A stretch of DNA of 64,000 bases, taken from Enterococcus asini ATCC 700915. GTDB taxonomy: Bacteria > Bacillota > Bacilli > Lactobacillales > Enterococcaceae. Under the pieces are notes generated by a model. The model was not told the origin of the DNA. It saw only the letters and a program-made list of their open reading frames with translations, and did no database searches. Location: NCBI RefSeq assembly GCF_000407365.1, contig NZ_ASVU01000002.1, forward strand, positions 470,253-534,252, given 5' to 3'. Below are positions 17,049 to 28,426 of the stretch, one piece after another. Every line of letters begins with the position of its first letter. Position 1 is the first letter of the stretch. The position numbers and the translations under genes were made by a program.

Positions 17049-18725
17049 CTAGTCCAAATACCGAGCTAATAAATTCACCAGCTCTTCTGGGAAATGCTGT
17101 AGGTCCGAAATATCCAAGAAACGATGCTCCCCGTAAATCTCTCGGATAATCTCTTGGTCTTCACCAATCGCCGCCGCCAAGAAAATTACTCCTTGACGCT
17201 CGTAATCGGCAATCACTTGTTGGATATCTTCCCGGGCCTTTTTTCCCGTATAATCCGGTAAAGCTTTCGGCTGACCATCGGAAATCGATAGCAAAACCTT
17301 GGTAGTGGCTGTTTCTTTTGCTAAAGCCTCTGCCAACAGCCGCAGTGGTACACCATCCCGGTTGTTTTGCCGAGGTTTCATGGTCATGAGTTTGCCCGGG
17401 ACATTTTGATAATCATCGGAAAACTCTTTGTAAGAATAAATCGAGGTCTTCTCCCGAGAAGAAAGATCGGCGGTGTCCCCGTAAATCATCAAAGGCAAGT
17501 CCAGTTCTTTAGAAAAGCTCAACACCCCCATAGCCGCTTTCTGGGCAGCACTCAAACGACCTTCTCGCACCATGGACCCTGACTCATCCACTCGTAACCC
17601 AATCGCCAAAGAAGGCGCCTCTTGTGGGGGATTCTTCTTGGAAAAGGTCCGAAAGTCTTCATAAGCCACCCGGCTAGCATCAAAGCGGGTCCCGGTATAC
17701 TGCCCCCGGCTAAAATCGACACTGACTTCATTTTCCAAAATTTCTTTCAGCTTTTTGATAATCGGCGCTACTTGAGGCTGGATTTCTCTCAAGAGGGCTT
17801 GGGCTTCTCGCTGATTTTCCGCCGTGGCTTTTGGCCGGTGGATGATCAAGCCTTCTTTTTCATGAGTTGTGCCTTTAAACAGCTTACGAGCTTTCTGATT
17901 TAACTGCTTTTTCAGTGTTTTCTCTTGCTCTGCTAAATCCTTTGCAGTGGCTCCTGTGTGAACAGCTTCATCCGCTTCTGCTTCTGTTCCAGTGGCACTT
18001 TGGCTGACGGCATCACTGTGTTCCTCACTATCTGGTAGCTTCATTGCTTCCTTAGACGTATCTGATTCAGTTGGAGCCGTTTCTGCCAAAGAGTCCGTTT
18101 CTTCAGTGGTTTCTTTGCTGTCGCTATTTACCTCGTCACTGGCGCCAACCAAGGTCGTGGCTTCTTCCGTTATATTGCGGGCATCTGCTTCTGTTTGGCT
18201 TAACCGGCGTCCTTCTTTAAAAGCTTGTAAGTTGCGCCCATGGTACCAAGCACTTAAATCTTTTAAAAGACCACTTTTTTCCAACGCGTCTTCTAAAAGA
18301 CTCAACTCACTTGGTTCCGTGGTTAGCTTGTAGAGGACTTTGGGATACAAGGTGATCAATGGGTCTTGCCCTTGCTTTACCGTATTGACCCAATAAAAAT
18401 ACGAACGCATGCCGGCAACGCCTTTAATCGCATTGGCCTTAGCCGTTTCTTCTAAAAGACGGATGACTTTTCCCATAATCGTCAATGGTTCTTTATGATC
18501 AAAGCCGGTTTTCGCCATACCACGACTGACCATCACCTCTAATGGGGGCAAGTCCATCTTTTCTGCGTGCTGCATCCGATCCCGTAAAGATTCATTCAAA
18601 GGTCTGGTGCCTTGATAATTCCGGTTGGTAGTAATCACCACGACACAATCGGGATGACGCCGGATTAAGCCTGTAGGGGTGTTTAACATCCCATTGGCTT
18701 CCAAGGCCGAGTTTAGCGCGACCAT
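17049..18725 (-). CDS. C-terminal part of the interrupted AAA+/VWA protein
   Basis: This 558-codon frame opens in the middle of an AAA+ domain (VVVITTNRNYQGTRPLNESLRDRMQ carries sensor 1 and the arginine-finger region). After a helical lid come a long acidic Ser/Thr/Glu-rich linker (about residues 170-265) and a VWA domain. The metal-ion site reads DESGS near residue 375, and SISDGQP is a later conserved strand. The ATG at 18725 is simply the first after the TAA and has no convincing ribosome binding site, so independent translation is doubtful. MoxR/VWA pairs usually act as chaperones that load metals or remodel complexes. Confidence 0.6.
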   Translation of the reverse strand: MVALNSALEANGMLNTPTGLIRRHPDCVVVITTNRNYQGTRPLNESLRDRMQHAEKMDLPPLEVMVSRGMAKTGFDHKEPLTIMGKVIRLLEETAKANAIKGVAGMRSYFYWVNTVKQGQDPLITLYPKVLYKLTTEPSELSLLEDALEKSGLLKDLSAWYHGRNLQAFKEGRRLSQTEADARNITEEATTLVGASDEVNSDSKETTEETDSLAETAPTESDTSKEAMKLPDSEEHSDAVSQSATGTEAEADEAVHTGATAKDLAEQEKTLKKQLNQKARKLFKGTTHEKEGLIIHRPKATAENQREAQALLREIQPQVAPIIKKLKEILENEVSVDFSRGQYTGTRFDASRVAYEDFRTFSKKNPPQEAPSLAIGLRVDESGSMVREGRLSAAQKAAMGVLSFSKELDLPLMIYGDTADLSSREKTSIYSYKEFSDDYQNVPGKLMTMKPRQNNRDGVPLRLLAEALAKETATTKVLLSISDGQPKALPDYTGKKAREDIQQVIADYERQGVIFLAAAIGEDQEIIREIYGEHRFLDISDLQHFPEELVNLLARYLD

Positions 18726-18761
18726 TACCGAGGCGTCACGAATAACAGTGGGTTCTTGAAT

Positions 18762-19295
18762 TTACAAGAGATAGCCCTTTTCCAATGCTCGTAAAATCTC
18801 GGAAGGATAAAAACGATACTGTACCGGATTTTCTGCGGTATTTTCGATTCGCTCCACCAACTGCGCTAGTTTTTCTTTAGCCGCCATTTGCGTTAAGGAA
18901 AAATGCCGAGCTACCAAATCCAGGACTGCTTGAAGACTGTCAGTTTGGTAAATGGCTTCTAAAAGTTCCCCGTCTTCTTCCCTGTTTTCTGTCACCGGTA
19001 GTAAGGCACCGAAGACATCGGATTTGTCCATATCCGCAAAACAGGTGACTTTGGTATAAGGTAGTTGCAACTGATAGGAAAGGGCCTTGGCTAGTTCCGT
19101 CTTCCCGGAACCGGCGTCTCCTTCCAATAAGACATTAAAAATTTTCAATTCCGGATCGTCCCAGTTTTCTTTGATTTCACTGGCAACCCGGAGTTCTACT
19201 TCACCGGTTTGATGACTGGCGGGTTTCTCCCAAATCATCATTCGTTCCAATTTAGAAAACTCGCGGCCACTTGTGACTGCATAAGGTGTCTTCAT
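18762..19295 (-). CDS. N-terminal part of the interrupted AAA+/VWA protein
   Basis: A 177-codon frame with a proper start (ATG at 19295 preceded by AAGGAG). It holds the first half of an AAA+ domain: Walker A GDAGSGKT (59-66) and the following KVTCFADMDKSDVFGALLPV segment typical of MoxR/CobS-type ATPases. It ends at the TAA within what should be the Walker B-downstream IQEP region, so the product alone would lack sensor and arginine-finger residues and could not hydrolyse ATP normally. Confidence 0.65.
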   Translation of the reverse strand: MKTPYAVTSGREFSKLERMMIWEKPASHQTGEVELRVASEIKENWDDPELKIFNVLLEGDAGSGKTELAKALSYQLQLPYTKVTCFADMDKSDVFGALLPVTENREEDGELLEAIYQTDSLQAVLDLVARHFSLTQMAAKEKLAQLVERIENTAENPVQYRFYPSEILRALEKGYLL

Positions 19296-19304
19296 AACTC
19301 CTCC

Positions 19305-19766
19305 TTAATAGCCCGCTTCGTCTAAAAGACGTTTTAACGTCCGGAAGCGTTGGCCTAGCAATTCTCCGTCTTTTTGCAACAAGTCGTGAAATGCCAAAAT
19401 ATCTTGATCCAATTGGGGATTTTCCGTATCTGCCGCCACGGTCATACGCCCGCCCTGCAACCCGATAATCGCCACTTGGGGATCTTCGGGATTGTAGAAT
19501 TTCTCATAGCGATAAGCTTCTTGAAAATACAAATTTCCCTGGGCTAAAAAAATCGCCATATCCAAAATACGGCTAAAGGACTGACTGTCTAATGTCTGCC
19601 AATTTTCCCCGTCTTTGCACCACAGAGTCCCCAATAACTCCGTTTCATCGGCAGATAGGCCCAGCGTTAGCGCTTTTTCTGGTTCTTGACCGGCTAGACG
19701 ACCGTCGATTCCTTCATAATTTTTGGCGATTAATACTGGTTTTTGTGTTTCATCTGAACGATTCAT
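19305..19766 (-). CDS. DUF6530-like conserved hypothetical protein
   Basis: This 153-residue soluble protein contains KNYEGIDGRLAG near the start, a central FQEAYRYEKFYNPEDPQVAIIGLQGGRMTV-type region and a C-terminal helical part ending RTLKRLLDEAGY. I recall this pattern from proteins grouped as DUF6530, but the assignment is from memory. It precedes the AAA+/VWA gene by nine bases, so it should share its promoter and perhaps its task as a partner or substrate of the ATPase. No signal peptide or membrane segment. Confidence 0.6.
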   Translation of the reverse strand: MNRSDETQKPVLIAKNYEGIDGRLAGQEPEKALTLGLSADETELLGTLWCKDGENWQTLDSQSFSRILDMAIFLAQGNLYFQEAYRYEKFYNPEDPQVAIIGLQGGRMTVAADTENPQLDQDILAFHDLLQKDGELLGQRFRTLKRLLDEAGY

Positions 19767-19865
19767 TGTACCTCATCCTTTTTGCTTGTTAACTAAATTA
19801 TATCGAGTCTTTTCCGAAGTGCCAAACAATCGGTCTTTTGCCACTTTCCTAACCTGGGAGCAAAT

Positions 19866-19897
19866 GAAAAAGAAGATGCAACAAACATCTTCTTTTC
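19866..19897 (-). terminator. Terminator after the degV-family gene
   Basis: AAAAGAAGATG and CATCTTCTTTT (19868-19878 and 19886-19896) form an 11-bp stem with a 7-base loop and a T-rich 3' side on the minus strand, 20 bases after the stop. Confidence 0.85.
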
Positions 19898-19915
19898 GTA
19901 GCTCATCAATTTTTC

Positions 19916-20764
19916 TTAATAAGGAGAGATGGCAATGCCGATTGCTTTTTCTCCTAAATGAGTGCCGATAACCGGACCAAAGTGCCCAATTGTCACTTGT
20001 GCCTCAGGATATTTGGCTTGTAATTTGGCTTGTTCTTCCAGCGCCACCGGTAAATTATTGGCATGAATCACAAAGAACTGCACCGGTTGATCGATGGCCG
20101 CCGCTTTCTCCCCTACGATATTCTCCGCTCGGGTAAAAGCTTTCTTACTAGAACGAATCTTTTCGAAGAGAACAATTTTACCTTCCACAAAGGTCAAAAT
20201 CGGTTTGATCTTCAACAAGCCGCCTAATAAAGCCGCGCCATTGGTCAAGCGTCCCCCGCGAACCAAATTATTCAAGTCGTCTACGATTAAATACGCGTAA
20301 ACATTGTCCCGAATATAAGCTAAACGGTTTTTGATTTCTTCAAGGCTGGCACCCTTGTCTTTCATATCCAAAGCTGCTTTGACCATATTGCCCATGGGCA
20401 TGGAAGTGATTTTTGAGTCAAACGGGACAATGGTTAACCCAGGAAACTCATCCTTAATGGCCTCCAAGGTACTCACAAAGCCAGAAATCCCTGCGGAAAG
20501 ATGAATGCTAATAATGGTATCATAGCCTGCTTTTTGCAAATTTTCATATAGGGCCAAGACTTCGCCTAAAACGGGTTGGGATGTCTTGGGAAATTCTTTA
20601 CTGGTATTTAACATGGCATAAAATTCGTCGGCCTCAAGATCTTGGCCTTCGCTATAACTTTGACCATCGATAATGACGGGAATCGGAATCACAGACAAAT
20701 CCGGATGATTCTGGATTTCTTCCGGTAAAACCGCCGAACTATCGGTAACTACTGCTAATTTCAT
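19916..20764 (-). CDS. DegV family protein (fatty-acid-binding, FakB-like)
   Basis: A 282-residue DegV protein. The start MKLAVVTDSSAVLP, the central SIHLSAGISG (the Ser that contacts the lipid carboxylate in FakB) and the FDSKITSMPMG and RGGRLTNGAALLG segments are diagnostic. FakB proteins hold a fatty acid while the kinase FakA phosphorylates it for membrane lipid synthesis. No fakA is in the window, so which of several DegV paralogues this is cannot be told. It is a single-gene unit followed by a terminator. Confidence 0.88.
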   Translation of the reverse strand: MKLAVVTDSSAVLPEEIQNHPDLSVIPIPVIIDGQSYSEGQDLEADEFYAMLNTSKEFPKTSQPVLGEVLALYENLQKAGYDTIISIHLSAGISGFVSTLEAIKDEFPGLTIVPFDSKITSMPMGNMVKAALDMKDKGASLEEIKNRLAYIRDNVYAYLIVDDLNNLVRGGRLTNGAALLGGLLKIKPILTFVEGKIVLFEKIRSSKKAFTRAENIVGEKAAAIDQPVQFFVIHANNLPVALEEQAKLQAKYPEAQVTIGHFGPVIGTHLGEKAIGIAISPY

Positions 20765-20967
20765 GGGAATTCGGACCTCGTTTCAAGATTTCCTGAAAGT
20801 TTCAAAAGGTACACAAGGAAACTTCACAGGCTTTTCACTAAGAACATATTATTAAATATAGCACAAAGCACTCTGAATGAAAATATGCCGTGAAGAGAAA
20901 AGCCAGATTCCCAAAAGGTCAAGAAACAAGTCATGGACACTAAACCGCTCCCATCTTCTTTTCAACA

Positions 20968-21003
20968 CAAAAAAGGGATAGGCACCTTAGCACCTATCCT
21001 TTG
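20968..21003 (-). terminator. Terminator of the aro-pheA-LCP operon
   Basis: GGATAGG and CCTATCC plus adjoining bases form a stem around a short loop at 20975-21001. On the minus strand it is followed by six T, 23 bases after the LCP stop codon. Confidence 0.88.
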
Positions 21004-21025
21004 TAAGTTACTTCTATTAAATACA

Positions 21026-22267
21026 TCATTCATTGAAAAAAGCTTCAACGGCTTGTTGGTTTTGCTCTTTGTTCACTACCAAAACACTGCCACCGTAATC
21101 ATCCGTACCGTAACTCCAGGAATTATCGATTGGCACCGACAGGCGATCAATGCCACCAGCACCCTTGGCAATGGAGAAAGTATTTTTCAGCAAGAAAGTC
21201 ATTGGCAAGTCCGTTGCCGCTTCCCCCATAACTTTCCCCGCAGCATAGGGCAGTTTCGCTAAAACCAGAGGATTTTTCATACTGGAAAAGACAGCATTCA
21301 TCACTTGTTGCTGGCGCCGTACCCGACCAAAGTCCCCTTCTTCATCCATTCGGAAGCGAGCGTACTGCAAAAGGGTATGTCCATCCATCATTTGAACTCC
21401 TGCGGTAATCGGCACGTCGATGTGGGAGCTCATATCCTTTTCGGCATCGATTTCTACGCCTTTAGGAAACAGAGTATCAATGACACTTTCAAAAGAGAGA
21501 AAATCGACAATCGTATAATACTTACAGTCGATACCAAAGTTTTGGCTGAGTGTTTGCCGGACTAGTTCGGCGCCACCATAAGCATAGGCAGCGTTTAGTT
21601 TTGTTTGCCCATAGCCGGGAATGGACACCAGCGTATCCCGCATAAAGGAAACCAGTTTCGGCTTGTGACTTGGTCCGTCCAGTTGTAAAACCATAATGGT
21701 ATCCGCTCGGGCGGTTTCTCCTTCGCGACTGTCGCTACCTAAAAGCAAAATATTATTCGAGCCATCGCTAGCAGACATGCCATTGAAGGTTTTTAATTCT
21801 TGGTCGGACAAAACACTTTGTTGGTCAGCGGTCAGCTTCCCAAAGGTAAACGCCCCGACACAATAGACAAGTAAGACTACCAGGACTTTCAGTAAGAAGC
21901 TAAGTACTGGATGATGCCTTTGCTTTTTCTTTACTTTAGGGACTCGGGGCTGCTTGGCTTTGCCACCAAACTTGCTTCGAGGTGGTTTCTTGCCCCTACC
22001 ATTACCGCCACTGTAATGACTCCCGGATGTTCCCGTAATGCTACCATTAGCAGACCTGTGACCTGGATTCGCATTTGCTGGTCCGGTTGAATGGTTTGGT
22101 GGTACTTGGTAATTCTCGTCAGGAGACACTTGAGTACCATCCCAGTCCTCTGCTCCTAGCTTATCTTGATCGTCTTTGGTTAATTGTCTTCTAGCAAAAA
22201 GGGTCCCCTTGGATTCTTTGGCTAAATCTTCATGAAGTTTTTTGTAGCGTTCCTTCCGCGTAGTCAT
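21026..22267 (-). CDS. LytR-CpsA-Psr (LCP) family wall-polymer ligase
   Basis: This 413-residue membrane protein has a long cytoplasmic tail (about 1-117, charged, with a Gly/Ser/basic stretch), one membrane helix (about 118-142) and an external LCP domain. The domain shows NILLLGSDSREG, RADTIMVLQL, SFMRDTLVSIP and KLNAAYAYGG, the conserved Asp/Arg residues that hold pyrophosphate and Mg2+. LCP proteins attach teichoic acids or other anionic polymers to peptidoglycan. It lies 87 bases after pheA and shares the operon terminator; the same order (pheA then a Psr-like gene) occurs in enterococci as I recall. Confidence 0.88.
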   Translation of the reverse strand: MTTRKERYKKLHEDLAKESKGTLFARRQLTKDDQDKLGAEDWDGTQVSPDENYQVPPNHSTGPANANPGHRSANGSITGTSGSHYSGGNGRGKKPPRSKFGGKAKQPRVPKVKKKQRHHPVLSFLLKVLVVLLVYCVGAFTFGKLTADQQSVLSDQELKTFNGMSASDGSNNILLLGSDSREGETARADTIMVLQLDGPSHKPKLVSFMRDTLVSIPGYGQTKLNAAYAYGGAELVRQTLSQNFGIDCKYYTIVDFLSFESVIDTLFPKGVEIDAEKDMSSHIDVPITAGVQMMDGHTLLQYARFRMDEEGDFGRVRRQQQVMNAVFSSMKNPLVLAKLPYAAGKVMGEAATDLPMTFLLKNTFSIAKGAGGIDRLSVPIDNSWSYGTDDYGGSVLVVNKEQNQQAVEAFFNE

Positions 22268-22354
22268 GGGCCTACTCCTCCGTCAGTTTCATTGGTTCAA
22301 GGATACCCTAAGCATCACCGAAATTGCCGGGCTTTGGCAAAACTTTACTCTTTT

Positions 22355-23217
22355 TTAGAGTCCAGTCTCTTCCCTAGGCTTTTCTGCAACTAAAGTTATG
22401 GGATAAGCCCCGAGATTTTGGACTGTCGCGCCTAAGAGCTGGATCTCCGTAATGGCATTGGCAATCAATAACGGGTCCTTGTCACAAACCAAATCTACCA
22501 CGAAGAAATACTCCCCTAAACTGGTCTTTAGCGGGCGGGATTCAATTTTACTCAAATCGATTTTTCGCCAGCCAAACGCTTGGAGCACTTGATACAATGC
22601 TCCCGGCTGATTTGAAGGCAAGGTCAACAGCAAGGTTTGCTTGACCGCCGGCTCAAAACTTTGCTTCATCCGGTCTGGTCGTGCCACCACCCAAAAACGT
22701 GTTTGGTTGCCCGCATTGTCTTGGATGTCCTGTTGGGCAATCGTCAACCCATAATGCCCGGCAGCGTCTTTAGAAGCAATCGCCGCCACCGCTTCTTCTG
22801 GATGTGTTTGAACATATTGAGCCGCATGAGTCGTGGAAGCCACCGCCTCTAGCTGAGCCTGTGGCAAATACTCCTCTAAAAAAGCCTGACTTTGCGCCAA
22901 AGCTTGGGGATGGGAAAGTACCCGGCGAATTTCCGATAAAGGACGCTCTTTAGCCGTCAATAGCTGTTGTTTAATAGGTAAGATGATTTCTCTTACCACT
23001 TGTAAGCCGGGGCGATGAAACAAGGAATCGATGGTTGCGTGAACGGAACCTTCTAAAGAATTCTCCAAAGGCACTACCCCAAAATCCAAAAAGCCTGCTT
23101 CCAAGTCCTTCAAGCAAGTGGGAATCGAAGGATAGGCTACTAAATCTTCCGTAGCAAAAGAAGTCCCTGCCGCTTGATACGTAAATGATCGTTGTGGGCC
23201 CAAATAACCAACTTTCA

Positions 23218-23218
<1 letters not shown>
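22355..23218 (-). CDS. pheA: Prephenate dehydratase
   Basis: This 287-residue monofunctional enzyme turns prephenate into phenylpyruvate on the phenylalanine branch. The N-terminal part has GYLGPQRSFT and the conserved PLENSLEGSVHATIDSL stretch, and NQTRFWVVAR marks the second lobe. A C-terminal ACT domain (about 200-277, with KIESRPLKTSLGEYFF) should give feedback inhibition by Phe. The ATG at 23218 overlaps the aroK stop (TGATG). Last biosynthetic gene of the operon. Confidence 0.93.
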
Positions 23219-25037
<1,819 letters not shown>

Positions 25038-26129
25038 TTATTTTATGCGACAGTGGTAGGGCGTCTTAGCTTCCAAGCAGTCTTTCCCTGCATCTAGATC
25101 TCGTTGGCTTTTAAAGGTAATTTGTAAGACCCCGAGAATATCTTCCCGAGTTTCCTGAATTTTCAGATTTGTAATGGAAATTTTTGCCTCTCCCAGTAAG
25201 CCAGTGACCTCTGCAATCACCCCGGGCACATCTGGAATATCCACAAAGAGATCATGAAAGGCTGGAATCGCGCCATTTTTATGCACGGGCAAACGATCTC
25301 TAGTGTCTTTCGCATGATCGAAAAACTGGCAAATCCCCTCTCGATCCCGATGAATCAAGAGCCGTTGCACTTTGGACATCTCTTCTTGCCACAAGGTCAA
25401 CTGGGACATGAGGACTTCGCGATTGCTCAGAAGGATATCTGTCCACATGACAGGATCCGAAGAAGCAATCCGGGTAATGTCCCGAAAGCCGCCCGCTGCT
25501 AGCTGCTTTGCCCGGGGATGAATTTGATTAAAAGCATCAGCTTGAGTGACTAAGGAAGCCGCAATAATATGAGGCAAGTGGCTGAGCATCCCAGTGATTT
25601 CATCGTGTTCCTGAGGTGTCAGCTCCACGTATTTCGCTCGGGTTCCTTTAAGTAGCTCTTGTAATTGATTGAGCGCTACTTTTTGGGAGTCTTCCGGGGT
25701 AAAGATGTAGTAAGCTTCTTCAAATAGATTTTCATCGCAAGCATTAATCCCTGACTTGTGAGAACCGGCCATGGGATGACCGCCCAAAAAAGGCAAACCC
25801 AACGCCTGGGCCCTTTTTGTCAGTTGCAATTTCGTACTGCCTGCATCGGTAACGATCAACTGCTTCCGGTATGGCAATTGGGCTAGTTCCTCAAAGTAAG
25901 ACAGCGTCACTGCCACGGGAGTCGCAAAGAGCAGAACATCACAGTTGACTGCTCCCGTGGCAAAATCGGCTGCAATCCCATCGACGATTCCTCTCTCTTC
26001 AGCAATTTGACAAGTAGTCGTAGAAAAATCCCAGCCACTGACCTCACAGTCTGGATGAGCCCGTTTGATACAAGCTGCCAAGGAAGAGCCGATTAATCCT
26101 AATCCCACGATCAAGACTTGTTTTGTCAT
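25038..26129 (-). CDS. tyrA: Prephenate dehydrogenase with ACT domain
   Basis: This 363-residue enzyme converts prephenate to 4-hydroxyphenylpyruvate for tyrosine. The NAD motif GLGLIGSSLA starts at residue 9, GGHPMAGSHKSG carries the catalytic His, and the helical dimer domain follows. The last 70 residues form an ACT domain (FVDIPDVPGVIAEVTGLL and following), a likely site for feedback by Tyr or Phe. Placed between aroC and aroA in the aromatic operon. Confidence 0.94.
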   Translation of the reverse strand: MTKQVLIVGLGLIGSSLAACIKRAHPDCEVSGWDFSTTTCQIAEERGIVDGIAADFATGAVNCDVLLFATPVAVTLSYFEELAQLPYRKQLIVTDAGSTKLQLTKRAQALGLPFLGGHPMAGSHKSGINACDENLFEEAYYIFTPEDSQKVALNQLQELLKGTRAKYVELTPQEHDEITGMLSHLPHIIAASLVTQADAFNQIHPRAKQLAAGGFRDITRIASSDPVMWTDILLSNREVLMSQLTLWQEEMSKVQRLLIHRDREGICQFFDHAKDTRDRLPVHKNGAIPAFHDLFVDIPDVPGVIAEVTGLLGEAKISITNLKIQETREDILGVLQITFKSQRDLDAGKDCLEAKTPYHCRIK

Positions 26130-26140
26130 GGCTTTCCTCC

Positions 26141-27307
26141 TTAAAAAGTTTTCAAGTATGCGCGGTATTCGGCCACGGCCGCTTTTAGTTCGTCAAAGGA
26201 ATCATGGCCAAATTTTTCCATGAGGGCCTCCGCTAAAATCGTGGCGGTAACGTTTTCCGCCACCACGGAAGCCGCTGGTACCGCCGTGCTATCGGAGCGC
26301 TCTACACTAGCCTTAATCGTTTCTTTCGTATTGATATCCACGCTTTTCAATGGTTTGTACAAAGTAGGAATGGGTTTCATCACTCCCCGAACGCGAATGA
26401 TTTCCCCATTGGTCATGCCGCCTTCAAAGCCGCCTAGACGATTGGTCGTGCGAGTGTATCCTGTTGCTTCACTCCACTGAATTTCATCCATTACTTCGGA
26501 GCCTGGGCGATTTCCTGCTTCAAAGCCTAGCCCGATTTCGACCCCTTTAAAGGCATTGATGCTCATGATTCCTTGGGCTAATTTTCCGTCTAGTTTGCTG
26601 TCCCATTGCACGTAACTTCCTAGTCCTGCTGGCACCCCAGCGGCTAAAACTTCCACTACGCCACCGATCGTATCTCCTTTGGCTTTCGTGGCATCAATTA
26701 GCTCTTTCATGGCTTCTTCTACGTTAGGGTCTACCACTCGGATTTCGGAAGCTTCCGCCCGTTCTTTGACTTCCGCCACAGTGAGTTTCTCAGGTATTTG
26801 CGCTTGAATGCCCCCTAAAGTAGTCACATGTCCCGCAATTTCCACGCCTAATTCTGCAAGAAACTTCTTAGCCACGGCACCAATGGCTACACGCATGGTA
26901 GTTTCCCGTGCAGAAGAACGTTCCAACACATTCCGCAAGTCCCGATGGTGGTATTTCATCCCACCGACTAAATCAGCGTGCCCCGGGCGAGGATGGAGCA
27001 CTTGGCGCCGTTTTTTGTATTTCTCATCCACATCTTCGGCGGCCATAACATTCGTCCAGTTTTTCCAGTCTCTGTTTTCTACTACTAAAGTCAGAGGACT
27101 TCCTAAGGTCTTGCCATGGCGTACCCCGGATAGAATCTTCACTTGGTCTTTTTCGATCAACATCCGGCCCCCGCGACCATAGCCCGTTTGGCGCCGAGCC
27201 AATTCATGATTGATTTCTTCAACGGTTATGGGCAACCCCGCAGGTAGTCCTTCGATAATCGTTGTCAGTTGCGGCCCATGGGACTCGCCAGCAGTCAAAT
27301 AACGCAT
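26141..27307 (-). CDS. aroC: Chorismate synthase
   Basis: A 388-residue FMN-dependent enzyme making chorismate from EPSP. The start [12 protein letters not shown] and the internal [14 protein letters not shown] and [14 protein letters not shown] motifs are signatures of the family. Because it lacks a flavin reductase domain it depends on an external reduced flavin source. It starts one base after the aroB stop codon. Confidence 0.96.
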   Translation of the reverse strand: MRYLTAGESHGPQLTTIIEGLPAGLPITVEEINHELARRQTGYGRGGRMLIEKDQVKILSGVRHGKTLGSPLTLVVENRDWKNWTNVMAAEDVDEKYKKRRQVLHPRPGHADLVGGMKYHHRDLRNVLERSSARETTMRVAIGAVAKKFLAELGVEIAGHVTTLGGIQAQIPEKLTVAEVKERAEASEIRVVDPNVEEAMKELIDATKAKGDTIGGVVEVLAAGVPAGLGSYVQWDSKLDGKLAQGIMSINAFKGVEIGLGFEAGNRPGSEVMDEIQWSEATGYTRTTNRLGGFEGGMTNGEIIRVRGVMKPIPTLYKPLKSVDINTKETIKASVERSDSTAVPAASVVAENVTATILAEALMEKFGHDSFDELKAAVAEYRAYLKTF

Positions 27308-27308
27308 A

Positions 27309-28379
27309 TTATAACCCCTCCTTGTGTAAGTAGTCTTTTAGTTTCGTTAAGGGCACCGTCACGATTTTTGCAGTGCCAATCGTATCTAGGAGAATCAGCT
27401 TCAACTGATTGCCCCGAGCTTTTTTGTCATGGGTAATCGCTTCGTAAAGCATTTGTTCATCCCAAATGTCACTAGTCGTAGGCAAATGAAACTTCTCAAT
27501 CATCTCTTTCAGGACCTGTGTGCTCCCAACAGGAGATAGGCCAATTGCTTCTGCATGGCGGTTAATAGCTAACATACCAATGGCTACTCCTTCGCCGTGA
27601 CTGATAACTCCGTAGCCTGCCGTCTTCTCAATGGCGTGACCAATCGTATGCCCAAAGTTCAAAATCAAACGATTGCCATTGTCGAATTCGTCTTCTTCCA
27701 CCACTTGGCGTTTCACTTTTAAAGTTTCTTCAATCACGTACTCGGTGTGATCTAAAAGATCTGCTTCATCTTGTAAGTCTTTTAAGTATTCCCACAAATC
27801 CAAATCGGCAATGGCAGCAGACTTGATGATTTCCGCAATGCCTTCTCGAACCCGGCGCATGGTCAATGTCTGTAATACATCTGGATCAATCAAAACCCCA
27901 TCCGGCTGACTAAAGGTACCTACCAAGTTTTTAGCTTTCGTCGTATTTACCGCCGTCTTGCCCCCGATACTGGAATCCACTTGGGCCAATAAAGTAGTAG
28001 GAATTTGAATAAAGTGAATCCCTCGCATGTAAGTAGAAGCTGCAAAGGCCGCTAGATCCCCAATGACGCCGCCACCTAGAGCAATCACTCCATCAGAGCG
28101 GGTGAAGCCGGCTTCCGCGAGAAAGCTGTAGATATTCTCCGCTTCAGCTAGCGATTTGCTGGCTTCTCCTTCTGGTACCACATGAGTCACCACTTCGAAA
28201 CCGGCAGCAATCACGGACTGACGGACTGTTTCTTCATATAATGGTGCCACTCGGTCATCGGTGATAATGGCGATTTTTTGTGGTTGCCACAGTTGTGCTA
28301 AAAATGAACCAGTTTTTTCTAAGCAACCTCGTTCTACTACGATATCGTAGCAATGGTCTTTCAATGTCACATTAAGCAT
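27309..28379 (-). CDS. aroB: 3-dehydroquinate synthase
   Basis: This 356-residue enzyme cyclises DAHP to 3-dehydroquinate using NAD and a divalent metal. [14 protein letters not shown] (nucleotide loop), [19 protein letters not shown] and the metal-binding [12 protein letters not shown] histidines are present. Typical length. No 3-dehydroquinate dehydratase (aroD) is in this window, so the next pathway step must be encoded elsewhere. Confidence 0.96.
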   Translation of the reverse strand: MLNVTLKDHCYDIVVERGCLEKTGSFLAQLWQPQKIAIITDDRVAPLYEETVRQSVIAAGFEVVTHVVPEGEASKSLAEAENIYSFLAEAGFTRSDGVIALGGGVIGDLAAFAASTYMRGIHFIQIPTTLLAQVDSSIGGKTAVNTTKAKNLVGTFSQPDGVLIDPDVLQTLTMRRVREGIAEIIKSAAIADLDLWEYLKDLQDEADLLDHTEYVIEETLKVKRQVVEEDEFDNGNRLILNFGHTIGHAIEKTAGYGVISHGEGVAIGMLAINRHAEAIGLSPVGSTQVLKEMIEKFHLPTTSDIWDEQMLYEAITHDKKARGNQLKLILLDTIGTAKIVTVPLTKLKDYLHKEGL

Positions 28380-28426
28380 GGGTTTCCTCCTCGTCTTCCT
28401 TGCTGCAAGTTTTCCATTAAAGCATC

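Larger units (their letters stand above)
17049..19295 (-). pseudogene. AAA+ ATPase / VWA-domain gene interrupted by an in-frame TAA
   Basis: The two reading frames at 18762-19295 and 17049-18725 are in the same frame, separated only by TAA at 18762-18764 and twelve sense codons. Across the stop the translation reads EKGYLL, stop, IQEPTVIRDASVMVALN. In related AAA+ proteins this is the continuous stretch after Walker B where Glu precedes IQEP, and one G-to-T change would turn GAA into TAA. The combined 748-codon frame would encode a MoxR/CobS-like ATPase with a C-terminal von Willebrand A domain. I interpret it as a nonsense-inactivated gene; a sequencing error or stop-codon read-through remain possible. 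The rest of the frame is undamaged, so the event would be recent. Confidence 0.75.
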
